A stretch of DNA of 64,000 nt from Bacteroidota bacterium (GTDB lineage Bacteria > Bacteroidota > Bacteroidia > Chitinophagales > Chitinophagaceae): the NCBI GenBank assembly GCA_005882315.1, contig VBAR01000006.1:1-64000 (forward strand), written 5' to 3'. Positions 18,405-27,991 of this stretch are shown here, one piece after another. The notes under the pieces were generated by a model. That model saw only the letters and a list, made by a program, of their open reading frames with translations. It searched no databases and was not told where the DNA came from. Numbering within the stretch: the stretch's first letter is position 1; every line of letters begins with the position of its first letter. The position numbers were made by a program, and so were the translations under genes.

Positions 18405-19674
18405 AGGGCTTCGCTGGTGGATAATAACCCTGATTGCCATTGCGACTGTTATCAATTACATTGATCGCAGTGCTATCAATATCATGTGGCCCTATATTTA
18501 TAAAGATTTTGGTATTGCCGATGCAGATAATAAAAATGCGTTAGCATTGATCACTACTTTCTTCATGATCGCTTATGCCATCGGGCAAACAGTTACCGGT
18601 AAAATGATGGATGCTATCGGTACAAGATTAGGTATGGCTGTTTCCATTGCAGCATGGAGTGTTTCCATTGCCTTGCATGCAGTAGCAAAAACAATTTCTT
18701 CATTTAATATTTTCCGTTTTTTTCTTGGAATGAGTGAAGCGGGTAACTGGCCCGGTGCAACTAAAAGCAATGCAGAATGGTTTCCAGCAAAAGAAAGAGC
18801 CATTGCACAGGGAATATTTGGGGCTGGTGCTTCACTGGGATCTGTAGTAAGTGCACCTGTTATTGCTGTATTATATCTTGCTATTGGGTGGCAGGGAACA
18901 TTTGCTGGCATTGCGGTGTTGGGTATATTATGGATCATTCCCTGGCTAATTATTAATAAAGCAACACCTGATAAACATCCATGGATAACTAAGGAAGAAC
19001 AGAAATATATTTTAGACAGTTCTGCAGATAAAGCGACTTCGACAGTTGAATCCAAAGTATATACATGGAGACAGCTTCTTAAATTCAAAACTACCTGGAG
19101 CATTATATCTTCCCGTTTTTTTATTGACCCTGTATGGTGGTTATTTGTAACATGGCTACCTACTTTTTTAAAAGAGCAATTTACATTTGATATAAAACAG
19201 ATCGGGGCTTTCGCCTGGGCGCCTTACTTATTAGCTGCAATGGGAAGTTTGATCGGTGGATATTATTCATCAAAACTAATTCGCAAAGGTGTAAACGCAG
19301 TCAAAGCAAGAAAGAGTGCAATTACAATTGGCTGCATCATCATGCTTGTTTCTTTGGTTACTATTGTGATCATGCTGGATGGGTTAAAAGAAAAACCTGC
19401 TGTTGCCATAGCATTAATTGGTGTAACACTTTTTGGCTTTCAATTTTTGATAAACAATATTCAAACACTTCCATCAGATTTTTTTAATGGAAAAAATGTT
19501 GGGGTTGTTTCCGGAATGGGTGGTACGGCAGCAGTATTAGGAGTATTAATTACAACATGGATGGTTCCAGTACTCACAAAAACAAGTTATGTCTCCTTTT
19601 TTATACTGGCAGCGGTGTTAGTTCCATTAGCATGGCTCTCATTAAAGATTTTTGCAAAAAAAAGAAATACATGA
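18394..19674 (+). CDS. MFS transporter, ACS family (hexuronate/DEH uptake)
   Basis: The 426-residue inner-membrane protein has about 12 hydrophobic segments. Features of the anion:cation symporter branch are visible: NYIDRSAINIMWPYI in helix 1, GKMMDAIGTRLGMA in the 2-3 loop and RFFLGMSEAGNWPGATK in helix 4. ExuT-like members import hexuronates, and homologues in alginate loci carry DEH into the cytoplasm. Substrate is inferred from its position between kdgK and GH88. It overlaps kdgK by 11 bp, and its TGA overlaps the GH88 start as ATGA. Confidence 0.9.
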   Translation: MKIKGLRWWIITLIAIATVINYIDRSAINIMWPYIYKDFGIADADNKNALALITTFFMIAYAIGQTVTGKMMDAIGTRLGMAVSIAAWSVSIALHAVAKTISSFNIFRFFLGMSEAGNWPGATKSNAEWFPAKERAIAQGIFGAGASLGSVVSAPVIAVLYLAIGWQGTFAGIAVLGILWIIPWLIINKATPDKHPWITKEEQKYILDSSADKATSTVESKVYTWRQLLKFKTTWSIISSRFFIDPVWWLFVTWLPTFLKEQFTFDIKQIGAFAWAPYLLAAMGSLIGGYYSSKLIRKGVNAVKARKSAITIGCIIMLVSLVTIVIMLDGLKEKPAVAIALIGVTLFGFQFLINNIQTLPSDFFNGKNVGVVSGMGGTAAVLGVLITTWMVPVLTKTSYVSFFILAAVLVPLAWLSLKIFAKKRNT

Positions 19675-20858
19675 ATAAAATTAATAGCAGGATAAATATT
19701 TGTTTAAATTTTTTTGTATTCATATCAATTAGCTTTTCTTCATATAGTCTATCTGCGCAGAATATAAAAAAAGCTTTCCATGATGCCGAAAAGCAGGAAT
19801 CGTTATTTTATGAAAATGCAGTAGCTGCCAGGGCAGATAAAAAAATATTTCCCCGTTCCATAAATAAGGACTCTTTAAAGCTTGTTGTTTCTAATGACTG
19901 GACAAGCGGTTTCTTTCCGGGTATACTTTGGTTGATGTATGAGAATACCGGCAAAAATGAATGGAGAACAAAAGCAGAAGAGTTTACACTATTAATGGAA
20001 AAGGAACCGGGAAACGCTGGTTCACATGATGTAGGATTTAAAGTTTATAACAGCTATGGAAATGGTTACCGCCTTACCAATAATGCAGAATATAAAAAAC
20101 AGGTTATCCGTGGTGCTGCTACATTAGCTACCCGGTTTAATAAAAATGTGGGCTGCATTCGTTCGTGGGATTTTGGTACCTGGAAGTACCCTGTTATTAT
20201 AGACAATATGATGAACCTCGAGTTGTTATTTGAAGCTACAAAAATGAGTGGGGATTCATCTTACTATAAAATTGCTGTCAGCCATGCCAATACAACAATG
20301 AAGAATCATTTTCGTTCTGACTTCAGTTGTTATCATGTTATGGATTATGATGCTGTATCAGGAAAAGCGATTGGCGGAAGCACACATCAGGGCTATTCGG
20401 ATAAGTCTGCCTGGGCCAGGGGACAAGCATGGGCATTGTACGGTTTTACTATGTGTTACAGGGAAACAAAAGACCCTGCATACTTAAAGCTGGCAGAAAA
20501 TATTGCCTCTTTTCTTATTAATCATCCACGGCTTCCCACAGATAAAATTCCTTATTGGGATTTTGATGCACCGGAGATCATAAAAGAACCGAGGGATGCT
20601 TCAGCCGCAGCTATTATGGCATCTGCACTTTACGAGTTGCAGGGCTATTCAGCTAATCAAAAACAATACAAGGGTTTTGCTGATAAAATATTAAATAGTC
20701 TTATTAAAAGTTATCGTTCACCAATTGGATCACATTACGGATTTATTCTTTTGCATAGCACGGGTCATAAGCCAACAAACGGGGAAGTTGATACACCTAT
20801 CATTTATGCAGATTATTATTTTTTGGAAGCATTGTTGAGAAGAATGAAGCTTAATTAA
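19671..20858 (+). CDS. GH88 unsaturated glucuronyl hydrolase-like protein
   Basis: The start is the ATG at 19671, which shares ATGA with the MFS stop. The in-frame extension to 19557 only reads through the MFS gene. The 395-residue product has a signal peptide (SLSAQ, ~30) and the alpha6/alpha6 barrel of GH88. Motifs are NDWTSGFFPGILWLMYE (~75-91), GSHDVGF (catalytic Asp120), PVIIDNMMNLELLFEA (Asp178) and THQGYSDKSAWARGQAWALYGF. GH88 enzymes hydrate and release 4,5-unsaturated uronic acid from the non-reducing end of lyase products, classically of GAGs, ulvan or glucuronan rather than pure alginate. Its presence hints at a glucuronate-containing substrate. It is the last gene of the operon. 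Confidence 0.9.
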   Translation: MNKINSRINICLNFFVFISISFSSYSLSAQNIKKAFHDAEKQESLFYENAVAARADKKIFPRSINKDSLKLVVSNDWTSGFFPGILWLMYENTGKNEWRTKAEEFTLLMEKEPGNAGSHDVGFKVYNSYGNGYRLTNNAEYKKQVIRGAATLATRFNKNVGCIRSWDFGTWKYPVIIDNMMNLELLFEATKMSGDSSYYKIAVSHANTTMKNHFRSDFSCYHVMDYDAVSGKAIGGSTHQGYSDKSAWARGQAWALYGFTMCYRETKDPAYLKLAENIASFLINHPRLPTDKIPYWDFDAPEIIKEPRDASAAAIMASALYELQGYSANQKQYKGFADKILNSLIKSYRSPIGSHYGFILLHSTGHKPTNGEVDTPIIYADYYFLEALLRRMKLN

Positions 20859-20908
20859 TCTGGGTTAGCCTGAAAAACAAAACTCAACTAGTTAAACTGA
20901 TCTTTAGT

Positions 20909-21919
20909 TCAAGCAGCGTGTTTATGCTTATGCGTCTCAAACTTATGTGCAACTACAACCCGAATATTACCTGAGGAGAATTTATAATTGTCTGGTGTAA
21001 GAGACCCTTGCATTGATAAGATGCTACCTGTCAAATTAGCACTTACATTCCACTTTCTTCCATTATACCCCAATGCTGCTTTAAAAACATTCGATGGATT
21101 CAAAGAAACATTTTTTTCTTTTCTTGTTTCATCTTCTTCTCTTATAAAATTGACATCTAAATTAATTACCATTGAACCTGTAATAAAAAAATGTTGCGCC
21201 ATGACCAAAGTATAAGCATAACCTGCACCAGGTCCAAAACTCAGGACGTTGATCTTATTAATTCCTGCCTGGGGAAATTTACTGCTATAGAAACCTGGTA
21301 TCAATGCACTATCACCCTGTACTGTGCCATGATGAAATTCACCGCCGTATATAAATGACCCGGCAGATTTCTTTTGCCACTCAGTTTGTAAGAGGGCAGC
21401 CCGATAAGAAAATCTTTTTTTGTTAGGGACCTGGTAAGCAGAAATGCCAAAAAAAGTTGTTTTCACATCTTCACGATAGTAATACTTGTCTGCCGGTACA
21501 CCCGCCATTCCCTGTTGGTCCAAATGATAGCCTTTTGGGGATATATACATTAGGTCAATGGCCCATTTACGGGGATATAGATGCACCTGGAAATTAAATC
21601 CTTTTGTTTTTCCTTTTTCATCGCTGTTCTTGTTTAAAAAACTAAAACCATTGAAAAGATTTATCGAAATATTTTTTATAGTAACACCTGCTCCAAGATT
21701 AAGTTTAGGGTTTGCATTATATTCAAGATCATCTCCGTTACCGCCGGAAGGGAACTTGAGGCCTACATATTTTTTTGATAAATAGAGACGGACAGTGATC
21801 TTATCTGCGAGCTTTTCATAATAAGTGGTGTCATGCTGAAAATCCTTTTGTGCATTCAATGATAGTGAAGAAATGAAAAATATGAATGTCATCAATAGAG
21901 GTACGATTATTTTATTCAT
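20909..21919 (-). CDS. DUF4421-type outer-membrane barrel protein
   Basis: The 336-residue product has a signal peptide (SLNAQ, ~24). Long alternating beta strands follow, such as ITVRLYLSKKYVGLKF, GFNFQVHLYPRKWAIDLMY and YAYTLVMAQHFFITGSMVI. It ends in a His-rich tail (KFETHKHKHAA). The pattern matches the Bacteroidota DUF4421 family of predicted outer-membrane barrels, whose function is unknown. The gene converges on the uronate operon with a 50-bp gap and is divergent from the response regulator. The His-rich tail may bind metal, but this could be chance. Nothing links it to uronate use. Confidence 0.75.
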   Translation of the reverse strand: MNKIIVPLLMTFIFFISSLSLNAQKDFQHDTTYYEKLADKITVRLYLSKKYVGLKFPSGGNGDDLEYNANPKLNLGAGVTIKNISINLFNGFSFLNKNSDEKGKTKGFNFQVHLYPRKWAIDLMYISPKGYHLDQQGMAGVPADKYYYREDVKTTFFGISAYQVPNKKRFSYRAALLQTEWQKKSAGSFIYGGEFHHGTVQGDSALIPGFYSSKFPQAGINKINVLSFGPGAGYAYTLVMAQHFFITGSMVINLDVNFIREEDETRKEKNVSLNPSNVFKAALGYNGRKWNVSANLTGSILSMQGSLTPDNYKFSSGNIRVVVAHKFETHKHKHAA

Positions 21920-22067
21920 TCCTTAAAAGTTTAATTATCGGATAAATTACGATTCTGCCCTACTTTGGGGTTTAAATTTAACACACAAACTAGCCGTGGA
22001 TTCTAAAGAAATTCTGAAGAAGAGGTTTCCTGGAATAGTATTATAAAAAATCTGTAGTTTTCAGTTT

Positions 22068-22742
22068 ATGAAGTTGCTTATTATTGAAGATGAAAAAGAG
22101 CTTGCGGCAAGTATTGCGTCCTATTTAAAAAACGAGAACTATACTTGCGAAATTGCTTCAAATTTTAAACAAGCCCTTGATAAAATTGAAACATCCGATT
22201 ATGAATGCATCGCTTTAGACATTACACTTCCGGGTGGTTCGGGTATGCAGTTGTTGAAAGAATTAAAAAACAATAAAAAAACAGACGGCGTCATCATTAT
22301 TTCTGCTAAAAACTCGATAGAAGATCGTATTAACGGATTGCGCCTTGGTGCAGATGATTACCTGGTAAAGCCATTTCATTTGTCAGAACTGGCGGCAAGA
22401 ATCAATGCTATCATACGTCGCAAAATGTATAGCGGGAATAATGTAATTCGTTTCAATGAAATATCCATTGATACGTTGGCAAAAGAAGTTAAGGTGAAAG
22501 AGGATCCGGTTGAACTCACACGAAAAGAATATGAGTTATTAGTTTATTTTCTTTCCAATCAACGTAAGGTCATTTCAAAAAATGCATTGATCTCTCATCT
22601 CTGGAGCCAGGAAATGGGAACGGGTGAGAGTGCTGATATTATTTATACTCATATGAAAAACCTGCGGAAGAAATTATCTGAAAAAGGCTGCGGCGATTAC
22701 ATCAAGTCATTGTACGGAATGGGTTATAAATTAACCGATTAA
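22068..22742 (+). CDS. OmpR/PhoB-family response regulator
   Basis: The 224-residue protein has a receiver domain (1-118) with acidic residues Glu7/Asp8, phospho-acceptor Asp51 (ECIALDITLPGGSG) and Lys101 (LVKPF). A winged-helix DNA-binding domain (~128-222) follows (VELTRKEYELLVYFL, YIKSLYGMGYKL). Its TAA shares one base with the ATG of the sensor kinase gene, so the two form a translationally coupled pair. The likely targets are the PepSY/TonB/RND genes directly downstream, an inference from gene order only. Confidence 0.94.
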   Translation: MKLLIIEDEKELAASIASYLKNENYTCEIASNFKQALDKIETSDYECIALDITLPGGSGMQLLKELKNNKKTDGVIIISAKNSIEDRINGLRLGADDYLVKPFHLSELAARINAIIRRKMYSGNNVIRFNEISIDTLAKEVKVKEDPVELTRKEYELLVYFLSNQRKVISKNALISHLWSQEMGTGESADIIYTHMKNLRKKLSEKGCGDYIKSLYGMGYKLTD

Positions 22743-23986
22743 TGAAACTGCAAGCTCAATACAATAAAATTTCCATTGCTTCTACAATTCTTGTTTTATT
22801 GATAGCAGGCGCCGGCTATTATTTCCTTCTTCAATATGTTCTCAAAGAACAACTGGATGAAACACTCCGTGTTGAACAGGTAGAGATCCAGGATTTTATT
22901 CAAAAAAATCATTCATTGCCTCCTGCAACTACTTATAAAGATCAACGTATAGAATTTAAAAAATCGGACAAGTTCTTACTACAAAGTTTCAGGACATTAA
23001 TGTTGTATGTTCCAGATGAAAAAGAGAATGAGCTGAGCCGTCAGCTTGATTTTACCGTTGAAGTAAACGGGCAGTATTATATTGCTTCTGTAACCAAATC
23101 ACAGGAAGCAACCGAAGAATTAATTGGCATTATCCTGCTCATTACACTCGGGTTGATCATTTTATTAAGCATATTATTATTTTTCGCAAACAGGTTTCTT
23201 GTAAAAAGGTTATGGAAACCTTTTCAAACAACACTTTCTTCTATCAAGAGTTTTGACCTTAATGCGCCTTCTGCTATCAAAACTGAAAAAACTACTATAC
23301 ACGAATTCAATGAACTCAATGAAAATATTTCGATGATGACGGAGAAGGTGGTTAAGGATTATTTATCCCTGAAACATTTTATTGATCATGCTTCTCATGA
23401 AATGCAAACACCGCTTGCTGTTGTTAATTCCAGGCTGGATGTATTGATACAGGACCCTGCTTTGAATGAAAAAAATCTTAAGGACCTGCAAGTCATTTAT
23501 GATGCCGTTGATAAAATGTCAAAATTGAGCCGGTCTCTTCTGCTATTGGCAAGAATTGAGAATAACCAGTTCTCCGAAAAACAGGAAGTGGATATTCATA
23601 TCATTGCAAAAAATATTATACAGGAACTTGATGAATGGATCAGTGAAAGATATTTAACAGTAAGCAATGAGATCAATGATCTAAAAGCGAACATGAATCC
23701 TCATCTGGCAAATACGCTGATCACTAATCTCATCATTAATGCAATTAAACATTCAAACAAAGAAGAAAGCATCCTGCTTCGATCTGACAATAATATATTA
23801 ACCATCAGCAACCCGGGCACACAAGCATTGGATAAGGATCGGATTTTCGATCGTTTTTGGAAATCAGAATACTCCGATGGAACAGGTCTCGGTCTTGCTA
23901 TCGCCAAACAGATCTGCGATCATTACGGATTTCTACTTCAGTATGAATTCAAAAAAGGAGCGCATCATTTTTCTATTCTTTTTTAA
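22742..23986 (+). CDS. Membrane sensor histidine kinase
   Basis: The 414-residue kinase has two transmembrane helices (~11-33 and ~127-149) bracketing a periplasmic sensor of ~95 residues without a recognised fold, then a HAMP-like linker. The dimerisation domain carries the phospho-acceptor His219 (DHASHEMQTPLAVV), and the ATPase part shows the N box (LITNLIINAIKHS) and G boxes (DRFWKSEYSDGTGLGLAIAK). It phosphorylates the upstream regulator. The stimulus is unknown; the downstream efflux genes suggest envelope stress, a toxic compound or a metal. Confidence 0.93.
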   Translation: MKLQAQYNKISIASTILVLLIAGAGYYFLLQYVLKEQLDETLRVEQVEIQDFIQKNHSLPPATTYKDQRIEFKKSDKFLLQSFRTLMLYVPDEKENELSRQLDFTVEVNGQYYIASVTKSQEATEELIGIILLITLGLIILLSILLFFANRFLVKRLWKPFQTTLSSIKSFDLNAPSAIKTEKTTIHEFNELNENISMMTEKVVKDYLSLKHFIDHASHEMQTPLAVVNSRLDVLIQDPALNEKNLKDLQVIYDAVDKMSKLSRSLLLLARIENNQFSEKQEVDIHIIAKNIIQELDEWISERYLTVSNEINDLKANMNPHLANTLITNLIINAIKHSNKEESILLRSDNNILTISNPGTQALDKDRIFDRFWKSEYSDGTGLGLAIAKQICDHYGFLLQYEFKKGAHHFSILF

Positions 23987-24020
23987 AAGAAAAAATCAGT
24001 TTTTATTCAGTATCACCCTT

Positions 24021-24028
24021 TAGGTTTG
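24021..24028 (+). promoter_or_regulatory. Candidate Bacteroidota -7 element
   Basis: TAGGTTTG is an exact match to the TAnnTTTG -7 consensus of the Bacteroidota housekeeping sigma factor. It lies 15 bp before the PepSY gene start, with a T run about 21 bp upstream in place of a clear -33 TTTG. If used, the leader would be only about ten bases. Confidence 0.4.
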
Positions 24029-24042
24029 CAAAAAATAATTTT

Positions 24043-24477
24043 ATGAAATCGTTATTATCATTAGCCTGCTTTATTTTTTCTTTTGTAACAATAGGCTACT
24101 CTCAAAAAATAACTGAAAAGGATGTTCCAGCCCCGGTAAAAACTGCTTTTAATAATAAATTTCCTGGCGCAACAGATATTAAATGGGAAAAGGAAAATAA
24201 AAAAGAACTCGAAGCCAATTTCAAAATGAATAATGCGGATGTATCGGCCAATTTCGGTTTAGATGGAGCCTGGGTAGAAACTGAAACAACTATTCCTTCA
24301 TCTGAACTTCCTGCCGCAGTTACCAATACCGTAAATACAAAATATCCGGGAGCAGTTTATGGTAGAACAGAAAAGATCGAGAAGCCGGGCGGCAGGATCC
24401 TTTATGAAGTCAATATAACCGTGAATAACAAAAAGAAGGAACTGGAGCTAAACCCGGATGGCAGTATCGCAAAATAA
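24043..24477 (+). CDS. PepSY-like periplasmic protein
   Basis: The 144-residue product has a signal peptide (TIGYSQ, ~20). Two repeats of the PepSY-like/BLIP-like fold (DUF2874 type) follow: VPAPVKTAFNNKFPGATDIKWEKE-like (~27-50) and LPAAVTNTVNTKYPGAVYGR-like (~91-110), each ending in strands. Such proteins are common next to two-component systems in Bacteroidota and are thought to be periplasmic binding or inhibitor-like modules, but no biochemical role is established. The gene lies 56 bp after the kinase and 58 bp before the receptor gene, with its own candidate promoter. Confidence 0.8.
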   Translation: MKSLLSLACFIFSFVTIGYSQKITEKDVPAPVKTAFNNKFPGATDIKWEKENKKELEANFKMNNADVSANFGLDGAWVETETTIPSSELPAAVTNTVNTKYPGAVYGRTEKIEKPGGRILYEVNITVNNKKKELELNPDGSIAK

Positions 24478-24535
24478 GTTTAAATATTTGCAGGGATCAT
24501 TATTGGATGACGTCTGAATTTAAAGTATCAGTGAA

Positions 24536-26944
24536 ATGAAAAAACAAATAATTTTCATCATATGTCTTTTTGTCTCCTCAACTGATCTTTTTTCACAAGA
24601 CGGCAATCATCTCGTCATCGGAATAGTTCAGGATAAAGCATCAAAACTACCCGTTGAGTTTGCTACCGTACAATTGTTGCACAACCGCGACAGTTCAATT
24701 ATTCAAACAGCCATCACAGACCGTAAAGGAAAATTTGAAATGGATAAAATTGCATTTGGCAATTATATTCTTCATTTCACTTTTATAGGGTATGAAAAAA
24801 CTGTAATGGCTGTTACCGTAGATCAGCAAAAAGAAAATATCGGAACTGTTGAAATTGGACTGCTGGCAAATAACATGAGTGAAGTAGTAGTGACAGCAGC
24901 AAGGAAATCTTTACTGAATACATCTATTGACAGAAAAATCTACAACGTTACCCAGGATATCATGGCACAAAGTGGTACCGCCAGCGATATTTTAAAAAAC
25001 ATTCCTTCTGTAGAAGTTGATATCGAAGGTCAGGTAAGCCTCAGGGGTTCGGCGGATGTAATGATCCTAATTAATGGCAGACCTTCTCCGCTTATGGGAA
25101 AAACAAGAGCAGAAGTATTACAGCAATTTCCTGCCAATACGATTGAAAGGATCGAGGTCATCACTAATCCGTCTGCCCGTTACAAGCCAGACGGTACATC
25201 GGGTATTATTAATATCGTGTTGAAAAAAAATATCAAAGCAGGTTGGAATGGCACTGCAGTTGGCAACGTCGGTAACAATGACCGTTATAATGGCAGTATA
25301 AATATGAATTATAAAACCGACAAGTTGAATCTTTTTGGTAATTACAGTATACGCCAGGACCGACGTATCAGAAAAAACGAGATAGATAGAGAGTACATTG
25401 ATTCAGTAGGTAAAACTTCAAGCTATTATAATGAAGCAGGCAACTCACTGGCCCGGCCTGTTTCACATAAAGTTAGTCTTGGCATAGACTATATTATGGA
25501 TAAATATAATAGCCTGGGAATTTCCGGGGATTATTATTATCGCAAACTAACCCGGAATGATGTGGTGCAAAAATTCTTTTATGATAAAAACCATATCCTG
25601 ACAAGCAACTATGACCGCTTACGTTATGACCCGGAATACGAAGATGAAAAAGCTATAACATCTTACTGGCAACATAATTTTTCAAAAGAAGATCATGAAC
25701 TGCGTGCTGAATTCACAGCTTCCTCTCAGAGTGAAGTAGAAGATAATCACTATACCAATATTTATCATTTCCCGGTATTGCCACCTTCTTATGATAATAC
25801 ATTGATCAAGCAGGGTGAAAAACAGCAACAGCTGACTGTTGATTATACCAATCCTTTGTCAGAAGATTCCAAAATTGAATCCGGGTATGATGGTTCCTTT
25901 AGCCAGTTAGATATGAATTTTCATATCGAATACTATGATACAACTCAGGGAATATTTATAAAAGATATTACAAAGTCCAATCATTTTAAGTATAGTGAAT
26001 CAATACATGCAGCTTACGGAACTTACCAGCACAGTTATGAATCTTTTGGATATTCTGTCGGGCTACGATTTGAACAGGCTTTGGTTAACAGCAATCTTGT
26101 AACAAAAGATTCTGTAATAAATAACCAGTATTTTAAAGCTTATCCCACACTTCATCTTTCATACAAACTAAAGAATGGTGAATTACAATTGAACTACAGC
26201 AAAAGGGTACATAGGCCTGAAGGTGATGAATTGAATCCTTTTCCGGAATACCAGGATCCCTATAATATAAGAGCGGGTAATCCAAATCTTTTACCTGAAG
26301 TTACCCACTCTGCTGAGTTTGGATATAAGTGGCAGAATAAGCAGTTTTCATTTGTTCCAAGCATATATTACAGGTATAAACAAGACGGTTTTACCAATGT
26401 AATAATCCGCCTGAACGATTCTGTTCTGCTTTCTACGCAGCAGAATTTATCTAATGACCAATCCGCAGGACTTGAATTAATTTTTTCTGCAAAAGCTGGA
26501 AAATTTTTAACCGCCAATCTTAGTACAAATACATTTTATAACCAGATCGATGCATCAAATCTTGGTTTTAGCGATCAGAAATCAATTATTTCAATGAGTG
26601 TCAATTTCAACTCGACTGTCACGTTTACAAAAACAACGATGTGGCAGGTAAGTAGTAGTTATCGGTCGGCACGTTTGACGCCACAGGGCAAGTACTATGG
26701 AACCTTTGTCCTTAATTCAGGGATCAGGCAGGATCTTTTCAAAAATAAATTATCGGTGATACTCACTGCATCGGATATTCTTAATAGTAATAAACAGAAA
26801 TCCGAAATAAACACACAGTATATGAAACAACACTCTGTTAGCAGAAGAGATGCAAGAATTATTTACCTTGGAATAAGCTATAGATTTGGAAAATTGATAA
26901 AAAAACAGGGGGAAGAAAAATTGCAATTTGATAATAGCCTTTAA
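24536..26944 (+). CDS. TonB-dependent receptor, outer-membrane beta-barrel family (OMP_b-brl_3 type)
   Basis: The 802-residue product has a signal peptide (~1-21), then a carboxypeptidase-regulatory-like domain (~27-110: VIGIVQDKASKLPVEFATVQ). The plug carries the group's typical motifs (VEIDGQVSLRGS-like ~160-175; NPSARYKPDGTSGIINIVLKKN-like ~216-237), and a C-terminal barrel ends near YLGISYRFGKL. It is not SusC-like and has no SusD partner. Members of this family are often controlled by adjacent two-component systems; cargo is unknown. It lies 9 bp upstream of the YncE-like gene, in one operon. Confidence 0.9.
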   Translation: MKKQIIFIICLFVSSTDLFSQDGNHLVIGIVQDKASKLPVEFATVQLLHNRDSSIIQTAITDRKGKFEMDKIAFGNYILHFTFIGYEKTVMAVTVDQQKENIGTVEIGLLANNMSEVVVTAARKSLLNTSIDRKIYNVTQDIMAQSGTASDILKNIPSVEVDIEGQVSLRGSADVMILINGRPSPLMGKTRAEVLQQFPANTIERIEVITNPSARYKPDGTSGIINIVLKKNIKAGWNGTAVGNVGNNDRYNGSINMNYKTDKLNLFGNYSIRQDRRIRKNEIDREYIDSVGKTSSYYNEAGNSLARPVSHKVSLGIDYIMDKYNSLGISGDYYYRKLTRNDVVQKFFYDKNHILTSNYDRLRYDPEYEDEKAITSYWQHNFSKEDHELRAEFTASSQSEVEDNHYTNIYHFPVLPPSYDNTLIKQGEKQQQLTVDYTNPLSEDSKIESGYDGSFSQLDMNFHIEYYDTTQGIFIKDITKSNHFKYSESIHAAYGTYQHSYESFGYSVGLRFEQALVNSNLVTKDSVINNQYFKAYPTLHLSYKLKNGELQLNYSKRVHRPEGDELNPFPEYQDPYNIRAGNPNLLPEVTHSAEFGYKWQNKQFSFVPSIYYRYKQDGFTNVIIRLNDSVLLSTQQNLSNDQSAGLELIFSAKAGKFLTANLSTNTFYNQIDASNLGFSDQKSIISMSVNFNSTVTFTKTTMWQVSSSYRSARLTPQGKYYGTFVLNSGIRQDLFKNKLSVILTASDILNSNKQKSEINTQYMKQHSVSRRDARIIYLGISYRFGKLIKKQGEEKLQFDNSL

Positions 26945-26953
26945 AACATCTTT

Positions 26954-27964
26954 ATGAAAAAAATAATCAATCTCCTGGTAATATTTTTTCTTACTGCAAG
27001 TACAAGCTTGTGGGCCCAAAAAGATTTTCAGATCCTTAAAACATTTCACATCCAAAGCGGTGGTGGCTGGGATTATATTGCTGTAGGGCCTGGCAATAAT
27101 CGTTTATATGTATCACATGGCACACAGGTAAATATTTTGGATAAAACAACAGGTGATTCGATCGGTGTCATTGAAAATACTCCAGGTGTTCATGGAATTG
27201 CTTTTGATAAATCACAGAACAGGGGATACACCAGTAACGGCAGATCAAATAATGTTACCGTGTTTGATCTGAACACAAATGCCGTGATCACTCAAATACC
27301 TACAGGTGCAAATCCTGATGCAATCATGTATGAATCTTTTACAAAAAAGATAATCACTTGCAACGGCCGGGGTAAGAACTTAAGCTTTATCGATCCGGTT
27401 ACAAATAAATTAGTTGATAGTATAGATGTGGGAGGCAAACCCGAAACTGCCGTTTCAAACGGAATGGGCAAGCTATTTGTAAATATTGAAGATAAAAATG
27501 AAATAGTGGAAGTGGATCTGAGAAAAATGGTTGTAGAAGCTCATTGGCCAATTGGTCCGGGTGAAGAACCTACCGGCCTGGTAATAGACAAAAAAACGAA
27601 CAGGCTGTTTGCCGGATGTGGCAATAAATTCCTCATTGCTGTAAGTACCGTTACTGGCAAAGTTGTTGCAAGTATGCCGATAGGCGATGGATGTGACGGC
27701 GTAGCTTTTGATAACGACACAAAAAACATTTATACCTCCAATGGGGAGGGAACTATGTCTGTGTTCAATGAAAAGTCAGCAGATAAATTGGAAGCTATTG
27801 CTACAGTTACTACTAAAAGAGGTGCAAGAACCATCACTATTGACGAACAAACTCATTTGGTATATTTACCGACAGCAGATTTTGAAAAGACTGATCCAAA
27901 TACTCCTAATGCAAGACCGAGAATGATACCGGGTACATTCCAGGTATTAGTTGTAGGCAAATAG
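26954..27964 (+). CDS. YncE-like beta-propeller protein, exported
   Basis: The 336-residue product has a signal peptide (SLWAQ, ~22). About seven repeats of YVTN/NHL-like blades follow, for example NRLYVSHGTQVNILDKTTGD, GIAFDKSQNRGYTSNGRSNN and GLVIDKKTNRLFAGCGNKF. YncE-family propellers are periplasmic scaffolds or ligand-binding proteins, and the E. coli member is iron-regulated. Its place between a TonB-dependent receptor and a TolC gene suggests it handles the same ligand in the periplasm. No catalytic motif is seen. Confidence 0.85.
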   Translation: MKKIINLLVIFFLTASTSLWAQKDFQILKTFHIQSGGGWDYIAVGPGNNRLYVSHGTQVNILDKTTGDSIGVIENTPGVHGIAFDKSQNRGYTSNGRSNNVTVFDLNTNAVITQIPTGANPDAIMYESFTKKIITCNGRGKNLSFIDPVTNKLVDSIDVGGKPETAVSNGMGKLFVNIEDKNEIVEVDLRKMVVEAHWPIGPGEEPTGLVIDKKTNRLFAGCGNKFLIAVSTVTGKVVASMPIGDGCDGVAFDNDTKNIYTSNGEGTMSVFNEKSADKLEAIATVTTKRGARTITIDEQTHLVYLPTADFEKTDPNTPNARPRMIPGTFQVLVVGK

Positions 27965-27991
27965 AATGGCCTTATTGATCAAAGTAAAAAA

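Noticed and set aside
19557-19670. N-terminal extension of the GH88 frame
   Set aside because: It reads through the end of the MFS gene in another frame and would hide the signal peptide; the ATGA start at 19671 fits better.
20859-20908. Possible bidirectional terminator between GH88 and the DUF4421 gene
   Set aside because: Only weak AACTA/TAGTT arms without a clear T tract are present.
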